Positions 49,148 to 62,446 of a DNA stretch of 64,000 nt are shown piece after piece. The DNA lies in contig JAVTVJ010001751.1 in NCBI GenBank assembly GCA_034509425.1, positions 124,001 to 188,000 on the forward strand. Direction: 5' to 3'. Position numbers and translations under genes: made by a program. The first letter of the stretch is position 1; each line of letters opens with the position of its first letter. The stretch comes from Eopsaltria australis (Eukaryota; Chordata; Aves; Passeriformes; Petroicidae). The notes under the pieces were generated by a model. It was not told the origin of the DNA. It made no database searches and saw only the letters and a program-made list of their open reading frames with translations.

Positions 49148-52100
49148 AGTGGTATAGCAATTTTAAGTGAGAAAATGTGTAGGAAGATTAAAACCACACA
49201 ACTGTGTTGTATGCCCACAAATATATACAGCACTAATTTACATAAAGTAACAGGAACAACACATTATAAACACAAATGCTTGACTCAAATGTTATTGACA
49301 TTTTTCTTGACCTTTCAAAATAGTCTTTCAAAAACAAGTACCTCATTTTGATGGGTGTGGGATACTCAAAAGCTCCAAATTAAATGCCTCAAAAGCAGTC
49401 TTCAAAACTGTGTTCTAAAGTATATTGAATTAGGGTACACAAGACCAGTTTTTGGCACCTGTTCTTAAAATGAAGGGGAAAAAGCACATTGAAACAAGAT
49501 TATGCATTCTTTTTCAGTAATTCAGCAATTTCTTGGAGAGATTAAATTTACTACAGCTTTGAAATAACAGAGTTAGTGCTCATTTTGAATGGTTGCAGGA
49601 CTGGGTAACAGCTAGCACAGGAGCCTCAGGGGATTTTATTGTAGTTAACCCATCCTTCTGTTCTGTTCCTACTTTTATATCCCACTTTTACATGCAAAAG
49701 AAAAAGGTTGTACTTAATACAGTATTTATAGCTATAAGTAATAGTCAGTTCTTTTCCGGTTTTACTGTGGCAGCAGGTATAAGAAATACACAGTACTATA
49801 TCTATATTACTGCTACTACTTCACAAAATGTTGTATATATTGCAAAGCTGGGCTCTCTAATAGAAGGCAGTTAAAGACCTCTGCACTGAAATCTGCCAAA
49901 GCTGATACTGCAATCACAAACACGTGTTGTTACACTTCTTGTGGCTCATCTCCACATGGTGCAGCTGTTGTGTTGGCCAAAGAAAATGCAGGCCCAAGGG
50001 AAACAAATTTAATTCAGCTGGGGTGACTTCCACGAAAAAAAGTGCTTTAAGGCGAACAGGTGTCTTACAGTAAGAGGGATTGTTTGAGAGGTTTTCCCCA
50101 AAGTTGCTTTGCTTCTAGGAAAGCTATTCTAAAGTGGTATGCCTGTGATAATAATCTTTTGTGGTCTAATTTTTAAATAATGCCCTTCAGAAATGCAATG
50201 GATTCCAGAAATTCTACTTTTGTTTGTTTGGCTCAGTCCTAGGACAGGAAAACTAGTACAGGACCTTATGCTGCATGTCAGGAGCTGGAGGAAGCCTCAT
50301 TGCAGTTATTCGGATTCCTCGGCTTCAAGTAGGTTTGTTTAATCAACAAATTATTGTACCAGACAGACCTGCAGCCTATCTCAGTCACCAGCTGACACCC
50401 CTAGAGCTGTGCCTGTTTAAACCTGTGTAATTATTGGTTTAAGTTTAATTTTTTACTAAATTCACTTAAATGAGGCTCCCTCCTAACTATGTTCCCATTT
50501 AGTCAAAATAAAGAAGCTAAGATACACTATGTTCTCTAAGAAAACTGTATTAAGTATGTGACTTTTCTTCTTTTCCAGGAAGATATTTACCTTATGCACA
50601 ATGATACCTCCTCTAGCTCCATCATGCATTCCTATCTCTCTGCTTTCTGTGTTTATCAGAATTGAAACTGTTTGACTCATGTTCAGCAGCCTTCATGCTA
50701 TAGGCAATAGCACATCCCACAGCACTGAGGCACGGGGATCCCTGGAAGCTGGGAAAGACTTTTCCCAGCAGGCTCTCAGGATGTCTCTCTCTGCCAGTGC
50801 TGGCTGAACCAGCCCGTCAGACAGATTGTGCAGCAGACAGCAGATCTTTCTCTTGTCAGCTCTCTTACAAAATAAGGTTACTGCAGAGGGCAGTCTCTTA
50901 TTGTGATGTCTTCATACTGCACCTTCCTCCTTTGGGCCTGTTTTTTCTGTCTCCTAAAAGTTCATAATTCCTTCTGTTTGAGGCAGCAGAAGTCCAAATG
51001 CGGGATGATTTTTCCACGCACACCCCATTCCTACAGTGCTGGTTCTCCTATAGGATGTACAGGAGTTGTTTTCAGCTCTTCTTTCTCACGTCTTAACAAA
51101 TGTTATGACAAAATTCTGTCTTTATTTTTGCAAAGTTAAGCTTCTTAGCTCCTTCTTCAATATTTATTGCCACATGTTGTGTCTTCAGAGTGTCTGATGC
51201 AGACCTTGGGCTGTTTTTTAGACTTTTTCTCAAATTTCTGAATTGAAGACCCAGTACTCCTCCTTTTGTATAGCATTCAGAACTCAACTCAGAGGTCAAT
51301 AGCAAAGTTCATGAGAATTTTGATCTCTGTGTCTGCACATAAAGATCTGCAATAAATCTTGCATTTTTGCCAACTTCCCCTTACCAAGGGAAAGAAAGTT
51401 GTTCTGCCCATGCTACTTTTCTCAACAGGACTTGGACAAAAGCTCTGAGTCACACTGATGGAAGGAACTGCCATGGCCATGCCTGAATTCAAAAGACAGG
51501 AGTAGATGGACCATGTCCTGCCAGTGAGGGGTAAAAAGTATTCCAATTGACAAAACAGGGAGAAACAGCTGTGTAGCGATACCTGCATTTGCAGTGAAAC
51601 CATTAGGAGACACTCTTTACTGTGTATATGTGCAACCAAGCTCTAGAAAAAAAAAGAATCGTTATTTGTAGAGTGAGATGAATTCAACAGAGTGTCTGAG
51701 TGTCACTGAGGGAACCTGCTTAAAGTGATATCTGAATTTAAGATTAACCTCTTGCCTTTCATGGCGTTGGACTCTGTGCTTATCAGAGAAGTTTTATGTT
51801 TGAGGTTCAGGGAGAAGGTGATGGCCATGTCCTCTGAATGCTTTCAGATGACTGATTTTCAGAATGCTGCTGGCATTCTTCCAGCTGGAGGCCTGGCCAT
51901 TAGATAAGCTTAACATTATGGTGGCCTTTTGCAAAACAGATGAGAGCAGGAATAGCAAGAAGAAATGAGAAATCCAAGAAACCTACTGAAACTCCCTGAA
52001 AATAAAGACATAGCATTGGAAGGAAAAGTCTTAGATCCTTCCACTGAAAGAAAAACTCTTAAGCATAAATATTCAGCTGGTAAAAGTATAATGACTGCCC

Positions 52101-53342
52101 CAAGGGAGATAAAAACACTGGCTGAAGCAATACTACCACAAGAGCTGGCTTAAAGAAATCTAGGAAACGTTGCACTAGCTTCCTGTGTGAGAGTCTAGAC
52201 AAAAGATTTTAGATATTGCCAGATAGGATACATTTACTTCTGCTTTCGGGTAGGATTTTTGGTTTGGTTTGGTTTTTATTTTTAATGGTGATGCCCGTAG
52301 CTCTGCTGGCTAAGAACGCTGTTTAATAATCCCTCCTCTGCCAGTATTTAAATTGTGTTAAATGGCATTGGAGCATTACACTAGCAGAAGATTTGACTGA
52401 TACCATTTGGCAGATCCTGTGGTGGCCATTCACATCACCCTTACAGCTGCCTCTTCCCTCTCTCTGCCAGAAATTACTGCTTCTGGAAGTGGCTTGGCAA
52501 AAGGATCATACCTGTACTTCAGCAATTCTTGTTCAGCCAGATGCTGTAATTCAAACTTGCAGGCAGAGATAGCTGAGGGCCATTCATTTTTGTTCTACAT
52601 TTAATAGCCGAAGTCTCCCTTGCGCTGGCATTTGGAAATGTTGTGAGCAGTGATCCTTGGTTACCACATTTTCACTATCAGGCTTTCACGTGGCAATGGA
52701 ACTTGATGTGGTGGAAACAGGAGTGGGCGCTCTCCACTGATAATTTCCTGGCAGAGAGAAAATATTAAGTCATCTTTTTTTAATCAAATAGCCTCACCTG
52801 AGTAAATATTCTAGCAATTCCAATTTTTAATTTTATTATCATAGTCTGTTGCTCAAGCTGTGTTTTCTGACTGTGCAGCAATAATAGTGCTATGAGCACA
52901 TGAAGATTTTTGAAACTGGCATTGTATTCGGTTCCTTTTACATTTCCACGCATAATCTGCATAACATTATTAAATCTTTCCTGTACATTATTTAGCCTCT
53001 GGGATCAAATGAAATCATACATAACTGGAACTCTTTGGACTTTGACAGATGTCCTCTGGCAGATTTTTTGCAGCGGTTTTTAAGTTGTTACTGCTTTCAG
53101 CTATTTTCTTGGCCTTTTCCTGGAATTGGACGTGTGTCAGCTGCTCTGGTGGAAAACACTAAACTCTTAGTTTTTAAAGATGATAGAAGTGGGTTTGAGT
53201 TACTGTGCCAGACTTTGAGCTGAAGCGACTTGAAGCAAAGGTATGGTCCTTTTCACCAGCTCACCTGCAGGAAGAGTAGTGCTCCACAGTGAGCTGTCAA
53301 AAGAGTTGGGAAGGTAATGTGGAGAATTTGGCTTGCAAGCTT

Positions 53343-53398
53343 CTGGAGGAATATTTACAGCATCTTGCCTCTGGAGGAATATTTACAGCATCTTGCCT
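53343..53398. repeat. Perfect 28-bp tandem duplication
   Basis: CTGGAGGAATATTTACAGCA followed by TCTTGCCT occurs twice head to tail (53343-53370 and 53371-53398) with no difference. It is probably a recent replication-slippage duplication, and could be an assembly artefact. Confidence 0.93.
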
Positions 53399-54290
53399 CT
53401 GGTTCTTCTTTCACAGGAGAGCACTAGGAAGCTGGGTAGTCTCCTAAAACAGTGAAAAAATACTCAACTCATGAAAAAAATACTCAACTTTTGCAGCTCT
53501 GTTTTGAAATAATGCAGATTCTCCTGCAACCAATCTGCTTTGTGAGCTGTCTCCTACTGTGGTGTTATGAAGTTACCCTAAGTAATACTGTACCTAGACA
53601 GTGCCCAGTTTGTTTCCTTTCATCTCTACACCTGCACAAGGATTTTTATGTGTGGGAGAGCTTTTTCTACCTTGTGTATTTTGTAAGTAACCTCTTTGAT
53701 AAAGAGAAGCCTAGACTTAACATCTCCGCCTATATTACTATGCTTCCTACAGATTTGGAGCAAATAAAAAAAGTCATCCTAACACCCATCATTTGTGTTT
53801 TAAAACCTCTGTATCAACCATATAATACAGAAAAAATCTCACGTCATCATATTTTAATGAGTTCAGGCATTTTTGAGCAACTGAGAATTTAAATCTGAAT
53901 AAACTGAAGAATGTGTCTCTGCATTCAAGAAGCATACTTTCACTTTAAGAAACCACAGCTGCAACAATAAGATGGAAATTTGACACACTAGGTTGGAGGT
54001 GGCAAGGATTAAAGGTATGGAATTAGAAAAGAAACCCCTTATGCTGTTGAACAGAATATGGGACATAAATCAATGACTAACTTTGGCTAAGCTTTGCCTT
54101 ATGGAGGTATGCAGAATTGCAGCTTCACAGTTATCAGTATTTGTCATCTTGAGAACCAGTACACATGCCAGATGCAAAAGAGGGGCCCAGAGAGAACATG
54201 GGGGATGAGGAAAAGAAAATTAATAGTTTCAGTGACAATGTACAGTATTTTGATGTGAAACAGAACTTCTGTAATATTTCAAGGGACTTA

Positions 54291-54322
54291 CATACATATA
54301 TATATGTGTGTATATATATATG
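54291..54322. repeat. CA/TA/TG compound microsatellite
   Basis: CATACATATATATATGTGTG followed by TATATATATATG is an alternating purine-pyrimidine run with palindromic potential. Confidence 0.85.
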
Positions 54323-57300
54323 GACAAAAGCTGTTGGAAAGAAGCCTTTGACTTCAAAATGTGCCTGATTAAAAAGAATACTGATAAAAATTGAGATGAG
54401 AACAGCTGCAACTTTGATTGCAGTTATGCTTTCTTCTGGATGTTTATTTCTAGATCACTTTTGCTGCTGCTTTTATCTACTCCTTAGAAGTTCTTTTAGA
54501 TTTGAGGAACCATTAGCTGTAAAAGTAAACATCAGCTCAAGTCTGGTTTTATAGATCTTCTTGAAACCATTGAGGGTGGGGAAGATAATGTGAGACTAAT
54601 GCTGAACTAGATCAGACTTAAGTGATGCTTTGAACAGCCTTTTAGCATTTCAGACTCCACCTGTAATTCTAACAGAGCAGTGAGTATTTCTAACATTGTT
54701 CTTTATTAAGCAGTTAGAAATTTCCAAGCTCTAGGAATTAAAATACTCATTTTGGAAAACTTAAATTCATGTCTCACTGTCGTTCAAAAGACAGACTGCT
54801 TTCAAGTGTGCCTCCCCTATCTAGGTAGAGAAATGGTCCTTAAAACTAGTTCTGCTGCCTTTCAGTATCTATCATATATAAATATTATGCTTTGAATAAA
54901 ACAGATCTGCAGTTTTGACTCAACTTCACTCTGTTTTGTTATTGTAGTTGTTTAAGAGTTCTTTAATAACTGTGGTTTTTATTTGCTTAAGAGATGCCTG
55001 TTTGGAGACTGGAGAAAAGGTCAGGGTTAACCCTGCTTAACCTCAGCTAATGACCCATATTGGTGGTCCCTTTTTTAGATCTCAGGAGTGACAGCAATGA
55101 TGCTGTGGCCACTGACTGACTTTCATGCCAGGTCCCACTGAAATAAACACACTGTAATACTTAACTTTATGTTTCTTCGCAATAGAAATTTTTAACACAC
55201 TATGTTGGTCAAAGCCCTGTGGTCATAGTCACTGAGACTTCTCTATTTTCAGATTTAATATTTTAAGAATTCAAGCACAAGATACATTTTGTTAAAAAAT
55301 CCTTTCAGAATGCTTCATTAGTCTTTTTGTGAGACCATTCCTGGATTTGAAAAATATTTTTTCAGTTTCTATATTCAGCTTTCATTTATCTGTCTTGAGC
55401 ATTTCTGCTAATGATGGAGATTTCCTCACAATTCTCCATAGGCATTCTCTCTAGGCTCCCTGAAAGCCCCTAGTCTTGCAGACATCACTGAACCTTGCTC
55501 CCATCACAGCCAGGAAAGCTGTCATTCCAAAGCATTCCTTGCCCCAGGGTCTCTTCTGCTCCCTTCCACACATCCACAGCCTCCCAAAAGAGCAGGGTGC
55601 TGTACCTTCACTGGCAGGCTCCACCCAGCGATTCAGAAACACTCAGCCTCATGGCAACAGTGAGATTCAAAAGCAACCAGTAAGTCATCAGGACGACTGA
55701 GTGGAAAAGGAGAATATATATTGCGCTGGAAAGTTTGCAGTGTGACTGACAGTATCTCTTTCCCCTCTTCTCTGGAGCTGAAAATAAGAGGCCTTGAATC
55801 AGTTCTGTTTCTGCTTCAATGTCATGTCCTTGGCTTTCAGCACTCCGCTGGTGCTAAGATGAGTTTTGGTGCTGAAATAAATTGGATTTATGTTTTTCTT
55901 GAAGACAGTTCCCAAAGGGGACTTTGAAAGAATAGTGTAACAGCTAATAATTTTCCAGCAACTTAGCATGGGTGGGCAAGCCAAATAAATGAAAGAGTTA
56001 ATGCAAACAAGGCAGAACTGCAATAATCATTGATACATGTTTATGAGACAGACCATACCATCTACTCTAGACTAAACAGGGAAAAGGGCCATTTGCAAGC
56101 TTCATCCTACCCATCACCATCCCGTCCAAGTCCCTCAAATACTTCAGTGGGGTCTGTGAAAGGGAATTAAGGAGAGCAAGCAAAACGCCCGTCCCCTGAG
56201 CAGGCACCTGTACCATTGTGGGAACAGAAAACAAAAGTCCATGAGCAAAGAAAATGGAAATCCACTGCTGTATCTTCACTCTGATTTGTCCTGGTTTCAC
56301 ATGGTTTCAGTTAGTTGCTGACTCATGGTACCCAGACACCAGAGACTGCCATGACACACTGGCTTAGCTAAACAGAAGGGAAGGAAAATGAGATAGAAGA
56401 GTGTTCTTTACCAGAAAGTCTTCCGACTGGTCCATGCCCAACTCAGTTCTATTCTTGAACTGATCTGTTCCTTTTCCCAGCTGTTGCTTTGACTGCTCTC
56501 CAGAGTGATCTTGCCCTGAGCTTTCCCCACAGTGCCTATGGAGAGTTCATGGAGAAAAAGGACTCTCTTTCCCATGCCATAAGCTAAATTCAAACTGCTC
56601 TCCACTGCAAAATCTCTACGGTATCAATCAGTATCACATCCACAGACTCTGTGTTGGTGCAGCTGTCCTTCACCCAATAAGATGAGGCACACAGTGGTGC
56701 TATGAGGTGGCAGCAGAAGCTGAGAACACCAGCACTTAAGGCAAAAACAAGGTAGTCATACAGATATCAGTGCCAACAACTTAACTCATGGAAAAGGACA
56801 TGAAAGCAGGCATGATGAAAATTCTTGCCGAGAACAGTAACTGCTCTTGGGTTTTTTATAAACTTTTGTTCATTTGTTTATTTTTATGAGGCAGTCTGAA
56901 AATAATATCCCTGATTAAGTAAATATTTAAAACCAGCACTAAACCTCACATTCAGGAGATGAATGGCACATAAAGACATTGAAGCACCTGCTTAGATATT
57001 GCCCTGGGTAGCAATGACCTTAAGCATGCACTTAAATACTTTTTGGATCATGCTGAGTAGAGATACAGAGTTATGTTCAGCCTTGGCAGTATCTTTAAGT
57101 GCTTTCTAATGCCTTACCCTGGTAAGCTTTCCCTCTATTTCCTTGTCTTTCAGCAATCTTCAATAACTTAACCTTCAAAAACTCTGATTTTATTAAGAAG
57201 TGCAGGGTTTCATCAGTAAGGTTTGTCTGGACATTGTGGAAGTGAGTCTGCCTGGGAATAACTGTTAGCTTTTTGTAATATCCATTATTGTCCTTTTCTT

Positions 57301-58439
57301 TGAATTAGATGCCACAAACAACTGAAAAAAACACACAGAGGTTACTACAGACATTGTGCACATCTGCAAGTGATGATTTGCATATGCTTGCACCGTGCAT
57401 GTAATGCTCTGAAAATATCTGAAATGCTCTGTAGTATCCTGGTTTATAACATATCCTTCACCACAGTTTACACATTGAGAATGCATGCTGAAAACAGGAA
57501 ACCCGCATATGGAGGGTAGGTAAAAGAGGATTATAGTATACATGCATTGGACAGAATAGTCCTAGTCTAAGAGTATCATAAGCATCAGGCTTGCATAAAC
57601 AAATCAGTGCTTAACCCACAGATGTATCTAATGACCAGATGGATTCTGCATGTTTACAACTGGAAAAAACTCTCAGAGCTTCTCTATTGTTTGTTTACTT
57701 ACACCCTATAATATTAATTTTATTTGTGAAACCAAGTTATTCACTGGGATATTGCAAGTTCTTAAAAGGAAATTGGGTTACTTAATATATGCCACAGGAG
57801 AAGATGTATGGGTCTGTTCTCTCCTGCCTAGGTGAGTTATGAGGCATGCGACCAAATGTACAACTGCATTTCTTAACCCAATTTATCGCTTTTATACAAT
57901 CCTTCTTTTAGATTTCCCCCCTAGCAGTTGGCTCAGAGATTGCAAACTTCATGATCCTTTTGGCCAGAGGCAGCTGCAGAACTTCATGGGAGCCTGAACC
58001 CCTCCCTTTAAGTCAGGAGTATAGTCTGCAAACCCATGGCCGTGCAGCAGGCAGGCGGCCCTGAGGCCCTGCCGACCTTCACCTTGCAGGTGTCCTTTGA
58101 CACGTCTGCCAGGAGAGCTAAAGTGCACCACCAGAGACTAAGCAGAGCCTGTCAGCCTGGGGACCCTCTGCAGTCCCGAGGCTCAGCTTGCGGGGGGGTC
58201 GGCGCTGAAGTATGGAGCAATGGGAAAGCGGCCCACTCGTGTGCAATGGGTGTCTGTGCTTCCACAGCACAGCCCTGCTCAGTGTTTCTGTGCTGACGGC
58301 AGGAAAGACTTTAGCCAAAAGGTTGCTTAAACCAAACTATAGCAAGGTACGGCATGTTGTATTTCTTTATGTCTTGACATCTGCTCACTTCAGACACCAC
58401 AGAAACCTCTCATTGCTGACGGCGGGGGAAGGAACATTT

Positions 58440-60900
58440 TAGGCTAGAAATTCATCGAGGGCTCGGGGCCCGCCGTCGGGGCCCGCCGTCGGGACAAGGC
58501 GGCAGCACCGCAGCTGGCGGCATCCTCTCCTCGGTCCCCGCGGCTCCGGCGGCCGCCTCCGCACCATCCGTCGCCCCATCCGCACCGCGCTATTGCACCG
58601 GGGCAATTGTTGCGGCACAGCGCGCAAGTTCCGCGGGATGAGCGGCCCCTACCACTGTGCCCACGGCAAAGACGGGCTCGGCCAAAGGCGGTTTGACGCT
58701 TCTCCCGGTGCGCCCGTGAGCCCCGCGGTGTCCGACATGGAGCCAGGAGCTGCGGGAGCGGGGAGCCCGGGCTCGGCAGTGGCTGGAGAGCAAAAGCCAC
58801 CCGGGGCTTTGTGCTCCCTAGAGAGGGGAAGGCAAGGAGGAGGCACCCGTCGGGCTGGCTGCGGTGGTGATGCACGTCGGGGAGGCATCGGGGCAGGCAG
58901 CCGCGGTGGCGCGGGTGAGGCGGCTGGGCCCGGTTCCTGCCGCCCAGGGGCAGCCCCGCGGCCGGGACCGCGGGCAGGGGCCGAGGGCGAGGGGGTGGCG
59001 GGACTTGCGCGCCCGGGGGAGACGCGGGCGGTATTCAGCCCGCTGAGGTCGTTGAGTGCTTAATTACTTTCTTCTTTCATGAAAATTAATTGCGGCGATA
59101 TTCAACGGAGATCTGAGTCCGAGAAGGGAAAAAGGGGACGCTGAGCGGGAGTTGCAGCGGCGGTGTCCCCCGGAGCCTGCCAAGCGCCGCGTCCCCGGCC
59201 GCCTACGCCTGTTTGTCAAATCTTGGCATTTCCTGACTAGTTCATTGAAAACAAAACAGAATATCCCACCCAATAAATCGGAGCGAAGCCGGTGATGATT
59301 TAGTCACCAAGAAACACCAGCGGAATCAGATGCCAGATAGACGGGCGGTCACTGTTTTCCTTTAAAAAAAAATAAATTATGTTCTCTGTGTGGAGCTGAG
59401 TCGTTCGCCGCACCGGCCTGTCTTGTCCGCCGGCGTTAGCCCAGGGCTGGGCTCGGTCCGCGGGTGCCCTCGCTGCCCCGCGGCCGCTTTGCGCTGCGTG
59501 CCCCGGCAGCGCTACCCGAGCCAGCGGCCGTCGGCGGCCCTCGGGTCGCTTGGCAAAGCAGGGTGTAGCGGTGCCCTGTACCGAGGGCTGTGCTCCCGGC
59601 CCCTTCCCTTGGCGTAGCCCCTGTCATGAGCCGGCCCGAGTACCCGCTGGCCCTTCTCCCTCCCCCGCCGGCTGCGGGCGCACCCCTGACCCTCTCTGAA
59701 GACTCTGCCCCATTCATTTTCGTGGGGATGAGTTCCCAGCGGCCACGGCCCCCCACTGCCGATAGCGCTGGTCTGAGCTGCCCCGAGCATGCACCGCGCA
59801 CCGCAGCAGCGCACCGTGCCCCGCGGGAGGACCCAACAAGCGCCGCTGCGGGGCCACGCTGTCGTCTGCCGGGCGCATTTCTGTGCTCAGAAAGGGGCGA
59901 ATGGTCAAGGTTTGCCCCAAGCTTCACGGCCGGGGAGGAACTGTTTTAATATCTTCCTCGCAGCAAGAACAAACACTGCCTATCCCCTTGCTCCCCTGGA
60001 CGGAATCCAGCGCTCCGGATGAACTTTTCTGGGAGTGTGGGAAGAGAGGGAGCGGGGGGAGGCTGAGATAACCGCGGCGATGTCTGCACCGGCGGGACGC
60101 GCGGATGGGAGAAGGAGGTGTAAGGTGAGCGCTCGGACGCCCGCGGATAGCGGTGCTGCCTCCGCGCTCCTCGGGGCCCCACGGCCGCCGTCTCTCGGGC
60201 ACTGGGGGCAGATCCCCGCTCTGGGTTCGCCGGGACCCGCACCCCAATGCGCTGCTTCCGCCGGGACACCCACGAAGGGGCCGGGGCCCGTCCCGGGCGG
60301 GCGGAGCGCGCAGGGCGCCACGCTGACCTGCAGGCGGCGCTGCAGCACCGTGGGCCGCCGCCGGCGGGCACCGCGCGGCCCCGGGCGCGCACCCCGCACC
60401 GCCCGGCCGTGCCCTCGCCCGTCCCGTCCCGGGCACAACGGGGCGGCCGCCCCGCCGAGGGGGAGGGAAGTCCCTTGGGTGAGAGACGGTCTCGTCCGAT
60501 GTGGACGCGGAAAGGTGACACGAGAGTGCTGGGCTCCCGCGGCACCCGGCCGCCCCTGCCCCGGCTGGTGTCACCTCTGCTCGACGGGTGCCGCTGCCGT
60601 GCAGCCCCTGGGCGTCCGAGCGACTCGGGGCTCCGGTTGGTGCGGAGCTGATGCGGCATTACCGGCGGGCCTGGCGGCCGGCTCTCGCCGCGCACCTGTC
60701 GGCCGGGTCGAGTGGAGCCGCGCCGGGGTCACCGGGCGCTCCCGGGCAGCGCAGATGTGCGTAGCGGCCGCCGCGCTGCCGGTGCTGGGAGAGCGCGGCG
60801 TGGCCGAAACGTTCCACGAGCGGCCGGGGAGCGAGCAGCCCGGGGAGTGACGTCGCACCGCACCGTTCCCCTCCCGAGTTCCCTCCGCTTTGAGGCTTTT
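58440..60900. promoter_or_regulatory. Large CpG-island cluster, left part; inferred OSR2 upstream domain
   Basis: Dense CpG and G+C begin abruptly near 58.44 kb and continue, with a short AT-richer dip at about 59.06-59.40 kb, to near 60.9 kb. All six frames contain long opens because A+T-rich stops are rare, and none shows a recognisable domain. A full CRE-type TGACGTC lies at 60848-60854. Clusters of several CpG islands are typical of developmental transcription-factor loci. With STK3 as left neighbour, the conserved vertebrate order points to OSR2 on the plus strand. I see no OSR2 coding sequence here. Confidence 0.75.
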
Positions 60901-62000
60901 TCATTGCCTGATCGGCTCGTGAATTGAGGAGGTCGTTGTTGTTTGGTGATTTTTTTAGATTCTGGTTTTGATTTTGGGCCATTTGTTAAATATATATATT
61001 TATTTTATTCTTCACAAGTGCGGCTTATTTCTACTTGCTGTAAAGGGCAAAGAATGATGGTTCTCCCGAAACAATTTCCCTTTGATCCTTGAGTCAGGGG
61101 GTGTTGTTCTTGGTATCCAGAAGCCAGCAGTGTGGGGAAGAAACTGCGACTCTAAAGTCCCCTTTTCACTTCGTTCTTGAAGCAACCCTCCTCTTTCGAG
61201 AGACCAAAACGAGGGGATGCGGGTCCTGCCCCCGCGTCCTGCCGGAGTCCCAGCCGCGGCCGACGAGCCCTTGCCCTGTGCAGTCTCCCCGAGGCGGCCC
61301 GCACCCACCTCACACCCGGCCCGAGGAAATCTCTCCTTCTCCCGGAATTGTGAATTTCCGTATTCTCACTGCCCGGGAAAATAAATGCTATTTATTTAGG
61401 CTGTCTGGGATTTTAAAAAAGAGCATTCTCGAAGCAGGGGTTTATGAAAAGAAACGAAAAATAGCCCCGGCGGCCGGCGGCAGCCGCGGGCTGCAACGTG
61501 CGCCATCCTCGGCTGCGCTGCCCTGTGAGGGGACACGGCCAAAACTTCCTCTGCCGACTCTTATTCCCTTTTTTGATTAATTTTTTCTTACTGTATGCGA
61601 AAAGGAGAAAAAATCCCGATGCAGCCGTAATTTATGTCCTCTTCTCTACCTCGGGCTTGAATTAACCAGCGCAGACCTTACCTTTGAAAATGTTTCAAAA
61701 CTGTCCTGTAAGTGCCATTTTCCCCGACATCTTTCTGTCCTTTGCCAATTCTAGTTCCAGTTTCCCATCCAGATTTTACGATAAATTCCCCATACATGTG
61801 ATTTAAATAACGCACATAACAAGATAATATTACAGATAAAAAATGTAACCCAAAGCCGACATGTGCAACCAGCCGCATTGCAGCTATCGACGAACGTGAA
61901 TAGAGAGCCCTAATCGAGACATTTGAAAAGGGTTAGGGAGGCCCCATTTAGCAGTAAATTCCCCGGTAATAAATCGAAACTGCTTTCGAAACTATGTGTC
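60901..62000. other. Moderately AT-rich stretch between CpG islands, no gene seen
   Basis: About 1.1 kb in which AT-rich blocks (60.90-61.10, 61.36-61.45, 61.57-62.00 kb) alternate with GC-rich ones (61.20-61.34, 61.45-61.56 kb). It contains homeodomain-like words such as TTTACGATAAATT near 61.78 kb and GGTAATAAATCG near 61.965 kb. No exon is recognised. Non-repetitive mixed composition inside a CpG cluster suggests constrained regulatory sequence. Confidence 0.6.
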
Positions 62001-62446
62001 TGTTCCAGGTAGGGATTTTGTGCTTAGTCACCGCGCATGGGGATGCCTCCGCAGAGCTTCTCTTCCCGAATTTGCCCTTGGGCGACTCAGTCGCAGTGAA
62101 AGGGCAGCACCGAATCGCTGACGGTCCATAGGGCGATCCGACATGACGGCCACCAGCCCATTTGGACGTGAGCACTATCTGCACCCACTCTCGGCGACAT
62201 GGGCACCCACAAAACCCCACGCTCTAAGTTTGGGATATTTAAGCCAGTTGGGCCGCCTATGTCACCCCAGCAGGGCACGAGGGGCAGCCGAGGTGGGCGG
62301 TGAGATGCAAGGAGCGCGCAAATACCCGCAGCCGACAGTGGGACGGGGGGCGTCGAGCTGTTCTCGGAGGGAAAAGTCACCTTAGGTGACGCGGGGGGAG
62401 CGGGGGGCGTCCTGCCACTTTAAAGCCCAGTTGCTACCCAAACACA

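Larger units (their letters stand above)
42061..58439. other. Intergenic region between STK3 and the right-hand CpG cluster; no gene supported
   Basis: About 16.4 kb of AT-rich sequence. I find no exon pair, conserved protein motif or structural RNA. The longest frames (minus 42440-42970, plus 43137-43637) have no recognised family and are discussed as findings. Small repeats at 49.09-49.15, 53.34-53.40 and 54.29-54.32 kb are listed separately. G+C begins to rise from about 57.9 kb. The region could hold enhancers or a long noncoding RNA, but the sequence alone does not show either. Confidence 0.75.

Noticed and set aside
52284..52320. GTAGCTCTGCTGGCTAAGAA resembling a tRNA/SINE A box
   Set aside because: No B box (GGTTCGA-type) at the right distance and no tRNA fold, so neither a tRNA nor a SINE is supported.
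55023..55034. AGGGTTAACCCT palindrome resembling a telomere-repeat fusion
   Set aside because: Only 12 bp with no neighbouring TTAGGG units, so it is a chance palindrome rather than an interstitial telomere.
56287..56299. TGTCCTGGTTTCA, a word common at the edges of some avian LTRs
   Set aside because: The following sequence does not continue the LTR pattern and I found no target-site duplication, poly-A signal or second LTR.
58444..60858. Many overlapping 60-271-codon frames on both strands of the right CpG cluster
   Set aside because: Stops are rare at this G+C. The translations are low-complexity, overlap each other on both strands and match no family I know.
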